A stretch of 64,000 nt of DNA from contig JAWQJJ010000011.1 of NCBI GenBank assembly GCA_033485155.1, forward strand, positions 28,627 to 92,626, given 5' to 3'. Under the pieces are notes generated by a model. It was given only the letters and a program-made list of their open reading frames with translations. It was not told where the DNA came from and ran no database searches. Shown here piece after piece: positions 1-7,938 of this stretch (within the stretch, counting starts at the first letter, position 1; every line of letters starts with the position of its first letter). A program made the translations under genes and the position numbers. The DNA is from Methanomassiliicoccus sp. GTDB lineage: Archaea; Thermoplasmatota; Thermoplasmata; Methanomassiliicoccales; Methanomassiliicoccaceae.

Positions 1-557
1 ATGGTGATGGAGTGGTCGGCGTGATAGGACAAAGGGCCGAGGGTGATGGTCTGGGGTTCGTATCTCAGCAGCTCGGCCTCCTCGTCCTCGCGGAGGTCCT
101 GATGGTCGGATACGATGAATGTCAGGTCGCCGCCCATCTCCTGCTCCCGGACGTCCTGTCCGTCCTCCTTGAGGTAGATCAGGCGGGAGACCGGGGCGAG
201 GTCGTCGAGGACCTGTTTGAACGATCGCCGGGAGATGTATATGCCCGGCGACGATCTCATCTCCTCCCCGTCCAGCTTCTTGACCAGAGCGTTGCGGACC
301 AGGGCTCCGGTAGATCGCTCGTCGGGGTTCAGGTAGCGTACCTCCGCCCCGTTGATGCGGATCGTGCGCGGGGGGTCCGGCTCCCCCTGCAGGATGAGGT
401 AGATCTCGGTATCCCGACGTATGCCGTGCGACAGGAAGAGCGCGGAATTGATGCACCGCAGTAGGATGTCCAATCTCCCCGCTCCTCCGGCCATGTCGTC
501 CAGCTTGAAGTCCCCGGCGGTGACCGCCTTGTGGCCGACCACGATGAAGCGCTTCAT
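1..557 (-). CDS. trmY: tRNA (pseudouridine(54)-N1)-methyltransferase TrmY, 3' end outside window
   Basis: Translating the minus strand from the ATG at 557 gives MKRFIVVGHKAVTAGDFKLD followed by a GGAGRLDILLRC segment, GEPDPPRTIRI, a YLNPDERSTGALVR segment and LGPLSYHADHS. These are characteristic of TrmY, a SPOUT-fold, SAM-dependent enzyme that methylates N1 of pseudouridine 54 in archaeal tRNAs. About 185 residues are visible, close to the usual full length of about 195-200, so only the extreme C-terminus is missing. The start overlaps the srp54 stop in an ATGA arrangement, implying translational coupling in one transcript. Recognition rests on sequence memory; the frame is open throughout. 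Confidence 0.93.
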   Translation of the reverse strand, partial: MKRFIVVGHKAVTAGDFKLDDMAGGAGRLDILLRCINSALFLSHGIRRDTEIYLILQGEPDPPRTIRINGAEVRYLNPDERSTGALVRNALVKKLDGEEMRSSPGIYISRRSFKQVLDDLAPVSRLIYLKEDGQDVREQEMGGDLTFIVSDHQDLREDEEAELLRYEPQTITLGPLSYHADHSIT

Positions 558-1894
558 TGCGACGGCCCCATCTCGCCAGATTGGAACTGCTTCATCAGCT
601 GCTTACGGAACTTGCGGTTGCCCATGAAGCCCTTCACCGCCTTCTTGGACATGTTGTACTGCTTGAGGAGCTCGCGGACGTCCTTGCCCTCGACGCCGGC
701 GCCTCGGGCGATGCGGTTGATGCGGGTGGATTTGATCAGCCGGGGGTCCTCCATCTCCTCCTCGGTCATGGAGTCCATGATGTACTTGAACTTGCGGAGC
801 TTGTCCTGGCTCTCCTCCATGTTGATCTTGTCGCTCATGCCCGGCATGCCTGGAAGCATAGATACCAGTTTCTTAAGCGGCCCCATGTTGGTGAGCATCT
901 CCATCTGCTCGTACATCTCCTTTAGGGTGAAGCGACCGGCCATCATCTTCTTGACCGTTTCCTCGGCCTCCGCCTCCGATATATTGTCCTTGGCCGCTTC
1001 CAGCAGGCTCTGGATGTCTCCCATCCCCAGCAGGCGGGAGATGAACCGGGTGGGTTCAAAGGGCTCCAGGTCGATGAGGTGCTCGCCCGTGCCGATGAAC
1101 ACGATGGAGGCTTGGGTCTGGGCGACCGCGCTGAGCGCCCCGCCCCCCTTGGCCGTCCCGTCCATCTTGGTGATGATGACGCTGGTGACCCCCACCGCAT
1201 CGTGGAACGCCTTGGCCTGCGGGCCGGCCTGCTGGCCGACCGCCGCGTCGAGGACCAGGATGCGCTCCGTCGGCTTGACCACCTCGGCCACGCGCTTCAG
1301 CTCGCTGATGAGGTCGTCCTCGAGGGCGTGGCGGCCGGAGGTGTCGACCAGGACGACATCCATGTGCGAGAAGTGCTCCATCCCCTCCCGGGCGATCTTG
1401 GAAGCATCCTTCTCCCCCGGCCGGCCGTACAGCTGCACGCCGACCTTCTCGGAGATCTGCTGCAATTGGTCATAAGCGGCGGGACGGTGGACGTCGGCGG
1501 CGATGACCCCGACCTTGAGCCCCTTCTTGTGGAAGTACCTGGCCAGCTTGCCGGTGGTGGTCGTCTTCCCTTGCCCATACAACCCAACCATCATGATGGT
1601 CTGCTTGGCGATGGGGAGCGGCCTGGGCGTCCCCAGGATCTTGGTCAGCTCGTCGTAGATGATGCGGACGACATGCTCCTTGGGACTTGTTCCGGCCGGC
1701 GGCTGCTCGTTGAGCGCCCTGCGCTCGACCTCCTTGGTCATCTCCAGAACCAGCTTGACGTTCACATCGGCCTGCAGGAGGGCTCTCTGGATGTCCCGGG
1801 TGATCTCCTTTACCAGGGCTTCGTCGATGTGCGATGCCCCGGTGATCTTCTTCAGGACGTTGCGGAGCGATTGGCCAAGGTTTTCCAGCACCAT
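554..1894 (-). CDS. srp54: Signal recognition particle 54 kDa GTPase
   Basis: This 446-residue protein has the expected SRP54 order: helical N domain (about 1-90), G domain with P-loop GLYGQGKT (104-111), DTSGR and the TKMDGTAKGGG segment, then a methionine-rich M domain containing GPLKKLVSMLPGM. It binds 7S RNA and signal sequences and docks with FtsY at the membrane. Length is normal for archaea. A TATA-like element lies about 38 bp upstream, giving a very short leader. The stop overlaps the trmY start by four bases. The P-loop has Gln where many homologues have Ser, which still fits GxxGxGKT. Confidence 0.97.
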   Translation of the reverse strand: MVLENLGQSLRNVLKKITGASHIDEALVKEITRDIQRALLQADVNVKLVLEMTKEVERRALNEQPPAGTSPKEHVVRIIYDELTKILGTPRPLPIAKQTIMMVGLYGQGKTTTTGKLARYFHKKGLKVGVIAADVHRPAAYDQLQQISEKVGVQLYGRPGEKDASKIAREGMEHFSHMDVVLVDTSGRHALEDDLISELKRVAEVVKPTERILVLDAAVGQQAGPQAKAFHDAVGVTSVIITKMDGTAKGGGALSAVAQTQASIVFIGTGEHLIDLEPFEPTRFISRLLGMGDIQSLLEAAKDNISEAEAEETVKKMMAGRFTLKEMYEQMEMLTNMGPLKKLVSMLPGMPGMSDKINMEESQDKLRKFKYIMDSMTEEEMEDPRLIKSTRINRIARGAGVEGKDVRELLKQYNMSKKAVKGFMGNRKFRKQLMKQFQSGEMGPSQ

Positions 1895-1926
1895 CTGAGT
1901 ACCTGGGTAGCTGAGAGCGGATGAGC

Positions 1927-1937
1927 GTTTTAAATGT
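1927..1937 (-). promoter_or_regulatory. Probable TATA box of srp54-trmY
   Basis: On the minus strand ACATTTAAAAC is centred about 38 bp upstream of the srp54 ATG, placing transcription start roughly 12 nt before the start codon. Inferred from spacing only. Confidence 0.45.
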
Positions 1938-2064
1938 TATTGTCATCGTCCCCGCCATGCGGCCCACCTTCACCATGTCGGTGGCCGCATCCCATGAGGT
2001 CGACTCTGGAATCCCATTCTTCCGACATCGATATTCGACGCCGATCAGCGATATCTTTATCGTC

Positions 2065-2084
2065 ATGGAAAGTATACTTTCCAT
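2065..2084. promoter_or_regulatory. Perfect 20-bp palindrome, candidate XRE operator
   Basis: ATGGAAAGTA followed by TACTTTCCAT is a perfect inverted repeat centred 31 bp upstream of the GTG start of the XRE regulator. An AT-rich TATA-like stretch (2051-2060) precedes it, so the palindrome would cover the transcription start. This is the expected place for an autoregulatory repressor operator. Confidence 0.6.
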
Positions 2085-2105
2085 TTGTAAGGTGATGCGG
2101 GAGCC

Positions 2106-2303
2106 GTGAAGAACAGATTGGAAGAGTTCAGGAAACTGCGGGGGATCAGGCAGGAGGACCTGGCCGCCGATCTGGAGGTGTCACGACAAACCATCGGTTC
2201 CCTGGAGAACGGACGGTATAATCCGTCCATCGTCCTGGCGATAAGGATCGCCAGGTACTTTGGGGTCCCCGTCGAGGAGATGTTCATCTATGAAGATGAT
2301 TAA
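2106..2303 (+). CDS. XRE/Cro-CI family transcriptional regulator
   Basis: A 65-residue protein made almost entirely of one helix-turn-helix domain: RGIRQEDLAADLEVSRQTI forms the HTH and ENGRYNPSI the following helix. The GTG start follows AAGGTGAT (2089-2096), a good Shine-Dalgarno at proper spacing. Its 3' end overlaps the start of the downstream DUF2178 membrane protein by 14 nt. Small XRE proteins paired with DUF2178 membrane proteins recur in archaea. The upstream perfect palindrome suggests autoregulation. The inducing signal is unknown. Confidence 0.93.
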   Translation: MKNRLEEFRKLRGIRQEDLAADLEVSRQTIGSLENGRYNPSIVLAIRIARYFGVPVEEMFIYEDD

Positions 2304-2730
2304 GGAGATAGGATCAAGTAGGGCCTCGTCTGCGGCGCTGGCGGCCGCGGGCATCTTGTTGTTGATCGCAGGCGTTATCGCGTCGTCCGATGGCCACGAA
2401 GCCATTGCCGGCTCCTGCTTCGGTCTCGGGGCAGCGGCCACGGCGTTGGGCATCGGCCGAATTCTCATGATGTCCTTCCAATCCGAGGAGGATATCGAGG
2501 AGGTCGAGCGCAGGAAGAAGATCGAAGTCGAGGATGAGCGCAACATCGGCATCCGCGATAGGGCAGGCAGCTCCGTCAACCGCATCACGACATATCTTCT
2601 ATGCATCCTGATCATCGGGGCGAGCTTGCTCGGAGCGGATCTTGCTGTCATCCTGATGCTGATCGTGCTGTTGGCGGTCCGGTTCATCCTGCTGGTCGCC
2701 TATCACGACCACTATGCCCGGACGACCTGA
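2290..2730 (+). CDS. DUF2178 family membrane protein
   Basis: A 146-residue integral membrane protein from the ATG at 2290, which overlaps the regulator stop. It has two hydrophobic hairpins: helices at about 10-30 and 38-62, then a charged cytoplasmic segment RRKKIEVEDERNIGIRDRA, then helices at about 97-135. The basic-acidic DERN motif between membrane pairs is typical of DUF2178. An upstream in-frame GTG at 2260 would put ten extra residues inside the regulator frame and lacks a ribosome site, so it was not used. Function is unknown; the pairing suggests a membrane partner or target of the XRE protein. Confidence 0.88.
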   Translation: MKMIKEIGSSRASSAALAAAGILLLIAGVIASSDGHEAIAGSCFGLGAAATALGIGRILMMSFQSEEDIEEVERRKKIEVEDERNIGIRDRAGSSVNRITTYLLCILIIGASLLGADLAVILMLIVLLAVRFILLVAYHDHYARTT

Positions 2731-2776
2731 GGGTTCAACGGCCTGAGTTTATTCGCAGTGGCCGTCACGGCTCGTC

Positions 2777-3475
2777 CTAGAGCCGCAGGGTGCCTCCCGG
2801 GGTAAGGGCCTCGATCCTTATCCCCTTCTCTTCTTTCATCCTATCAACAAGCCCCTGAGGGTCGGCCTTGAGGCGGTGCATGGGGACCACCACCGACGGT
2901 CGCATCAGCTTCACCGCCTCGGCGGCCTCGGCCACGTCCATGGTGAACCTGCCGCCGATGGGCAGGAGGGCGACGTCCAGCGGTCCCAAGGCCCTCATCT
3001 CTTCGATGAGGCCGGTGTCCCCGGCGTGGTAGATGCGCTTGCCGCCGATCTCCAGCACATACCCCACACCCTGGCCCTTGGGATGATATGTCGTCCTCCT
3101 GCTCCCCTCGGGGTTGTAGGCGTGGACGACCTTGACCACGAGGCCGTCCAGGTCGAGGGAGTCGCCCGGCTTAACCGAGGTCATACGATGGCCCAGCTTC
3201 TTCCGGCAGCTCTCCGGGGCGATGATCCTGGCCTCCGGTCCCGCCAGGCGCTCCACCAGCCCCGTGGCCAGATGATCCATGTGGGCGTGGGATACGAGAA
3301 CGAGGTCCCCTCTGCCTACACCGCTAGGAAGCATAAGGTTCCGACCATGGGGCGGAAAGGCCAGCCGGACCATGTCCCAGAGGGTGTTGGAGAGGGCCGG
3401 GTCGAAGTATACTGTCCTGCCATTCGCCGTGACCTGGACAAAGGACTGCGGGAACCAACGGAGCTCGATGACCAT
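2777..3475 (-). CDS. Metallo-beta-lactamase-fold hydrolase (UPF0173-like)
   Basis: A 232-residue protein with the metal-binding motif SHAHMDH (His63, His65, Asp67, His68), a later HAGDTG and a C-terminal VPMHR histidine. The family spans predicted metal-dependent hydrolases related to L-ascorbate-6-phosphate lactonase; the substrate cannot be read from sequence. I chose the ATG at 3475 because the homologous core begins there (ELRWFPQSFVQVT). A TTG at 3517 would add 14 unconserved residues. The stop is TAG. It converges with the XRE/DUF2178 pair and stands alone. Confidence 0.85.
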   Translation of the reverse strand: MVIELRWFPQSFVQVTANGRTVYFDPALSNTLWDMVRLAFPPHGRNLMLPSGVGRGDLVLVSHAHMDHLATGLVERLAGPEARIIAPESCRKKLGHRMTSVKPGDSLDLDGLVVKVVHAYNPEGSRRTTYHPKGQGVGYVLEIGGKRIYHAGDTGLIEEMRALGPLDVALLPIGGRFTMDVAEAAEAVKLMRPSVVVPMHRLKADPQGLVDRMKEEKGIRIEALTPGGTLRL

Positions 3476-3702
3476 GGGCCAGATATGGCCGTCCAGAGCA
3501 ATAATGCTCCGTTCCAAGAGAAGGCAAAAAAAGGAAGTGGGAAGGGCTAGCTCTGTCAGAAGGGATGGGATGCACTCTGTAAACTAGCCCAACGCTTCCC
3601 GTTCCTAATATTATCTCCAGGCTATATATAGCTTATGTCAACAGTTTCGAATAATATAGGGAATCAAAAATATGGTTATATAAGGGGTTTATAAAAAGGG
3701 GT

Positions 3703-4572
3703 TTAGAGATAGCCGGACTTCTGCAGGGCCATCAGGTCCTCAGTGCTGAGCTTCTCGCCGGCCTTGAACTTGTCGAAGATCTTTTCCGCCTCTTCCTTGG
3801 CTGAGGCTTCGTCGTCCTTCTTCTTGGCCTTCCTGGCCTTCTGCCTCATGCCGGCGATGATCTTGTCATAGTCATGCACCTGGCGGATGTTCTCGATGTG
3901 CTTCTTGTGCTCTTCGTCGGCGTTGACCTTGTTGGCGATGAAGGACTCCTGGGCGGAGTCAGCTTCCTTCCTCAGGGCGTCGGCCTGCTCGTAAAGGCCG
4001 ATCATCGCGTCATGCTCGGCCTGGGCCTTCTCGGCGGACTCGGAAACGGAGCGGTGGTGGGATTCGGCCTGGTCCTTGGCATCGCGGAGCTCCTTGATGG
4101 CGTTCTTGACCTCTTCGTTCTGGTCGTAAGCCTTCTCGCGCTCCTTGATCTGGGCCTGCAGCTGCCCCATCTGTTCGATGATCTCCTGCTCCTTCTCCTT
4201 GGAGAGGACAGAGGTCATCTGCTTGAACTCAAGGGTCTTGAGCTCCTTCTTCAGCTTGGAGACCGGAGGACCGTTCTTCGGAAGGTTGTCCTTCTTGATC
4301 TTTGTAACCTTCTCGTTCAGCTCGTTGACGAGTTTGTTCCATTTGTCCCTCTGCTCCTTCGATTCCCGGACCTTGACGTTCAGTTGGTCACGGGCCTCGC
4401 GGTGCTTGGCGGCCTGGTCAACAAGCTCCCTGACCTTTCCGTTCAGGGTGTCCCTCTTCTCAACCCACTCTCTGGTCTTCTCATTCAATTCGTCGCGGGC
4501 CTTCCTGTGCCTCTCGGCCTCGACGTTATGGAGTTGGCGCTTCTGTTCGAGCTCCTCCAAGAGTTCAGTCAT
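3703..4572 (-). CDS. Archaeal coiled-coil protein (COG1340-like)
   Basis: The 289-residue product is almost wholly charged heptad-repeat helix rich in Glu, Lys, Arg and Gln, with repeats of the type RxxRDxLNxKVRE across residues 20-90 and a second coil from about 110 to 230. A lysine-rich patch and a short C-terminal domain (FDKFKAGEKLSTEDLMALQ) follow. Such proteins are widespread in euryarchaea and functionally uncharacterised. A TATA-like AAATATTATAAA at 4636-4648 predicts transcription start near 4615, downstream of the ATG at 4623, so the ATG at 4572 is preferred. No catalytic motif is visible. Confidence 0.8.
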   Translation of the reverse strand: MTELLEELEQKRQLHNVEAERHRKARDELNEKTREWVEKRDTLNGKVRELVDQAAKHREARDQLNVKVRESKEQRDKWNKLVNELNEKVTKIKKDNLPKNGPPVSKLKKELKTLEFKQMTSVLSKEKEQEIIEQMGQLQAQIKEREKAYDQNEEVKNAIKELRDAKDQAESHHRSVSESAEKAQAEHDAMIGLYEQADALRKEADSAQESFIANKVNADEEHKKHIENIRQVHDYDKIIAGMRQKARKAKKKDDEASAKEEAEKIFDKFKAGEKLSTEDLMALQKSGYL

Positions 4573-4685
4573 ACGTTCACACTCAATAGCAAGCGAATAA
4601 AATTGCTTGGCAATAATGGGCATACCGACCCTTGTTTATAATATTTGCTATTTCTGAGATTTTAACATGCCAGGCCAGGCTGATG

Positions 4686-5114
4686 TTACTTTTTTTCCAC
4701 GGGCTTTCCGTCGAACAATCTCTGATCGCCCTTGCCGTCGGGCTTTCCCGGCTCGAGCTGGACTTCGTGCCAGTCATCGCCGAAGCGGTCGGCACCACCG
4801 GTCTTTAGCTGGAACTTGACCCTGAGGCTGCCGTCCTCAAAGAAGACGTAGGCGTTCTTGAGCATGGAGATGTAATAGGATACCCTCTTGCCTTGCTGGG
4901 ACAGCCGCCTTTCCTGGCAGACGAGCAGGCCAGCAGCCTCGAGGTCCTTGATGCGCCGGTAGGTCGCGGCGATAGGTATGCCGTACTTGGCGGCGATATC
5001 CTGGGCCGATTTGGGCTGGCGCACTGTGGCCACGAGGATCTTGATAGAATACTCGTCGGTCAGCAACTGTGAAACTCGGAGGACATCTATGCCAATCCCC
5101 TCGTCATCTCCCAT
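4686..5114 (-). CDS. Winged-helix transcriptional regulator, paralogue 1
   Basis: A 142-residue ArsR-like winged-helix protein: residues about 10-80 contain LLTDEYSIKILVATVRQPKS, QDIAAKYGIPIAATYRRIKDLE and the wing GKRVSYYI. The C-terminal part (FEDGSLRVKFQL and beyond) is probably a beta-rich extension. It is clearly paralogous to the next upstream gene, which shares DEYxxKIL, IPIAxxYRR and GKxVSYY. The ATG at 5114 is used rather than the TTG one codon upstream. It lies between a coiled-coil gene and a RecA-fold ATPase, all on the minus strand. Target and ligand are unknown; no metal-site cysteines are visible. Confidence 0.83.
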   Translation of the reverse strand: MGDDEGIGIDVLRVSQLLTDEYSIKILVATVRQPKSAQDIAAKYGIPIAATYRRIKDLEAAGLLVCQERRLSQQGKRVSYYISMLKNAYVFFEDGSLRVKFQLKTGGADRFGDDWHEVQLEPGKPDGKGDQRLFDGKPVEKK

Positions 5115-5262
5115 CAAGGGGGATATCGACTTTATATTAAATTGTCGTTGGGTTGGTTTGCCCAGAGAACGATTGTCGATCCTGCAAGGGGCTATATCCT
5201 TGTTTATCCGTAATGATTATGAAGTACGCCCGGGGAACGGTTTATTTCGATAATCGCGTTCA

Positions 5263-5628
5263 TCAGGCGTCTTCGGTCCCGTCGATGACCGGGGCATTGC
5301 CGACATGAGACAGCTCGGACTCCGGCAGGAAATTGATCTCCAGGTCGAACTTCCCCGCGTTGAAAGTGACCTTGGCCATGTTGACCGCGCACTCGTAGTA
5401 GGAGACCTTCTTTCCGCGGTATACCTCTTCGAAGCCGACACACTTCACCAAGCCGAACTCCTCCATCTTGGCCATTCTCCTGTAGGCCACGGCTATGGGG
5501 ATGACGCACTCTCGACTGACCTGCTGTACCGACATTGGGTGCTTGTATGTGGCACTGAGGATCTTACCGGCATACTCGTCGGATATGAGCCGCGATAGTT
5601 CCTCATCGCGGAACTCGTTTCCTTCCAT
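5263..5628 (-). CDS. Winged-helix transcriptional regulator, paralogue 2
   Basis: A 121-residue winged-helix protein: RLISDEYAGKILSATYKHPM, then a recognition-helix region CVIPIAVAYRRMAKMEE, then the wing RGKKVSYYE. The C-terminus VTFNAGKFDLEINF parallels the VKFQLK part of its neighbour, so the two arose by duplication, although they differ in most other positions. It is separated from the first copy by about 150 bp, so each may have its own promoter. No ligand-binding residues are obvious. Confidence 0.82.
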   Translation of the reverse strand: MEGNEFRDEELSRLISDEYAGKILSATYKHPMSVQQVSRECVIPIAVAYRRMAKMEEFGLVKCVGFEEVYRGKKVSYYECAVNMAKVTFNAGKFDLEINFLPESELSHVGNAPVIDGTEDA

Positions 5629-5899
5629 CGGAACGAGAATTTGAGGGGGTTATTAAAGATATTCCCATAAAAATATCAATGCTGATATTTTATTCTAGCT
5701 CATGTACCGATATATAGCCAGCAAATATATTTGTCGGACATATGTCGGCCGTTTTTACATCATTTTCGGTCCTTCCGTTTCCGGTTTTCTGTATCCGGGG
5801 CGTTCCATTTTTGATATCTTAATAGATATTATTATTATAATATATTTTAAAAGTTACCTTATAATTATCGAACCTCGGCCAATGGTCGGAGCACGAGGC

Positions 5900-7513
5900 T
5901 CAGATCATGGGAATAAGCCGAGGGGCCGGAAGAGCGTCCACGCTCCCGGCGAAATCGAGGTAGTAGTATGGGGAATGAGGCTTCATGCCTGCCGCCATCA
6001 CGCACCCCGCCATGTTCTCGAACTTCAGGTGCATCTTGGCCTGCTCGCGGAGGGTGGGCAGGGATTGAGACATCGTCGAGGCAATGGCGACCACCACGTG
6101 CCCGGCCCGCCTCATGGCGTCAATATGGGCCAGGGTCTGCTTGAACACGTTGGTGCCGTAGACGCCCTCCATGGCGTCGAAGCCCAGCACGCTCAGGTAG
6201 GGTGCGGCGGAGTCGCCCAGCATGTACTTGATCTGGGACATGCGGAGGTCCTGCCCGGCGTCCTCGCCCTCGATGGCGGTGATGAACGGGTAGCTCTGCT
6301 CCTGCGCGGCCTCGGTGTCCAGGATGCGGAAGCTCTTGGCCATGGGTTCCGGACCGACCAGCATGCGCATCTGCTCGTCGATGATGGAGTAGTCCGTCGC
6401 GTAGGTCGGCAGCCAGACCACTCCCCTCCCCTTCTCCAGGAAGTCGCTCATGATCCCCATCTCCAGGCAACGGACCACGTCGAGGTGCACGTCCAGGTCG
6501 AACTCCCACAGGATCAGGGAGCCGCGGGGGAACCCGCCGAAGTACTGGTCGAGGTAGAAATTGCCAGACGATACCGTACGGGCGGTGGGATCCTTGACCG
6601 CCACATGCTTCTGCATGTGCTCCGGTATCTTGACCCAGGTCGGTTCGAAGACGGACATGCGGCCGCCGGTGAGCGTGAGGTAGTACTTCCACTGGTCGAC
6701 CGCCACACCCCTCAGCTTCTCGATGACCATCTGCCTCACCCGCCGACCGTCGTGGTCGGCGGAGAGCATCTGGATAACGCCGTCGCCAAGGTAGTCGAGA
6801 CCGGTCTTGCCCGACTCCTCCAAAGTATAGATGATATTGGTCCCGGAGTTCTCCACCAGGTCCTTCTGAAGAGTGTTAATGATCCTCTCCGCGCTGATGC
6901 CGTAGCGCTCGGAAAGGGCGTTAATGGAATCGACGACCACCAGGGTCTTCCGGGGCAGGTTGGACTCGGCCAGGTCGTAGGCGACCTCCATCTCCGGCAG
7001 GATGACCCCCAGGTCGAGGGTGATCTCATCCTGGGTGATCTCGCCGGTGAAGCCCTCCTCGCCCTCGCCTCCCACCTCGCCGGCCTCTACCTGGCCTTCG
7101 AGCCTCTGCAGCTCGGAGCGGACGACCGAAGGGGACGCCTCCTGCTTGTTGAGGACCTTGAGAAGATCTTTGGCCGCCAACAGGGTCAGGTGCTCGGCGG
7201 CGGAGGACTCCGGGGCGGTCTCCTTGTTCCTCCTGAGGAAGGCCTTGCCGGCCTTCAGGATGTTGTCCCTCTTGGCCCGGTCGCGGGCCCAGGGGAACTG
7301 GCGAAAGAGCGCCTCGTCGGAGACGCGGGTGGATAGGTAATAATCAGGCTGCTCATCGGAAAGCTCCTCGATGACCTGCAGGGCGAGAGTGGTCTTGCCC
7401 GTGCCGGCGTCGCCCTTGAGCATGAGTGAATGCCCTCCCGGTGCTCGCATGAAGTCTAGCAATACCTGGGGGACCTTTCCCCGCTGTTTCTCTGCGCTTA
7501 GGGAGAATGGCAT
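5900..7513 (-). CDS. KaiC/GvpD-like RecA-superfamily ATPase, two-domain
   Basis: This 537-residue protein starts with a RecA-fold domain carrying Walker A GDAGTGKT (34-41) and a hydrophobic Walker B strand ending VVVDSINALSERYG. A second domain from about 300 begins SSGNFYLDQYFGGFPRGSLI, the KaiC-like layout, but has no GKT motif at the matching place and is probably non-catalytic. An acidic linker around residues 140-165 (EVGGEGEEGF) interrupts the first domain. GvpD-type proteins in haloarchaea are regulatory ATPases; no gas-vesicle gene is present here, so that role should not be assumed. It lies upstream of the two winged-helix genes on the same strand. Confidence 0.75.
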   Translation of the reverse strand: MPFSLSAEKQRGKVPQVLLDFMRAPGGHSLMLKGDAGTGKTTLALQVIEELSDEQPDYYLSTRVSDEALFRQFPWARDRAKRDNILKAGKAFLRRNKETAPESSAAEHLTLLAAKDLLKVLNKQEASPSVVRSELQRLEGQVEAGEVGGEGEEGFTGEITQDEITLDLGVILPEMEVAYDLAESNLPRKTLVVVDSINALSERYGISAERIINTLQKDLVENSGTNIIYTLEESGKTGLDYLGDGVIQMLSADHDGRRVRQMVIEKLRGVAVDQWKYYLTLTGGRMSVFEPTWVKIPEHMQKHVAVKDPTARTVSSGNFYLDQYFGGFPRGSLILWEFDLDVHLDVVRCLEMGIMSDFLEKGRGVVWLPTYATDYSIIDEQMRMLVGPEPMAKSFRILDTEAAQEQSYPFITAIEGEDAGQDLRMSQIKYMLGDSAAPYLSVLGFDAMEGVYGTNVFKQTLAHIDAMRRAGHVVVAIASTMSQSLPTLREQAKMHLKFENMAGCVMAAGMKPHSPYYYLDFAGSVDALPAPRLIPMI

Positions 7514-7938
7514 CTTCTCAGTCTTCCATTATACGCTGGCGTCAATATTAACCATATCAGTATAAAGGATTTCCGCTCCAACTACGCGTTTCTAGCGTCT
7601 GCCTTATATCATATTTTCCACCAGGAGAAACGGATGTCCTGGGAGGGCAGCCACGGCAGGAGCGGGCGGCGTGAGCAACGGCGGGCGCTCACCTCCCTTA
7701 TTGAAGGCAAGAATGGCAAATGTCGGCCCTTTTCTGAAACCCATCGGATGAGCGGGATCCAGAGCCGCTCTCGACGACTCTAGAACGGTCTCTTGCGTGA
7801 GCCATGTTCTCTTCCAACAGCACCCCCGCTCGATCTTGATCGTTCTGACGCTCCATCGGATCCATAGCAGGGGCCCGCCCGATGGCCTTCGCTAGTAAAC
7901 ATTCTATAGGGCAAGAATGATAACTCCAGGAGGGAAGT
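7514..7938. other. Intergenic region, no gene seen
   Basis: About 425 bp between divergent genes. The left part is AT-rich and probably holds the promoter of the RecA-fold ATPase. The right part ends in the Shine-Dalgarno AGGAGGGAAG before the Lrp-type gene. Open frames here do not look protein-like, and I see no tRNA or strong hairpin. Confidence 0.5.

Noticed and set aside
554..1924. Long plus-strand open frames opposite srp54 (for example 554-1475 and 1079-1924)
   Set aside because: They are antisense to a clear srp54 gene and have no recognisable protein features; high GC keeps both strands open.
5702..7336. 544-codon plus-strand frame opposite the RecA-fold ATPase
   Set aside because: Its sequence is His/Gly/Leu/Arg-rich filler without any domain, and the minus strand encodes a P-loop protein.
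5900..7513. Gas-vesicle gene cluster suggested by the GvpD-like ATPase
   Set aside because: No gvpA, gvpC or other gas-vesicle protein is encoded nearby.
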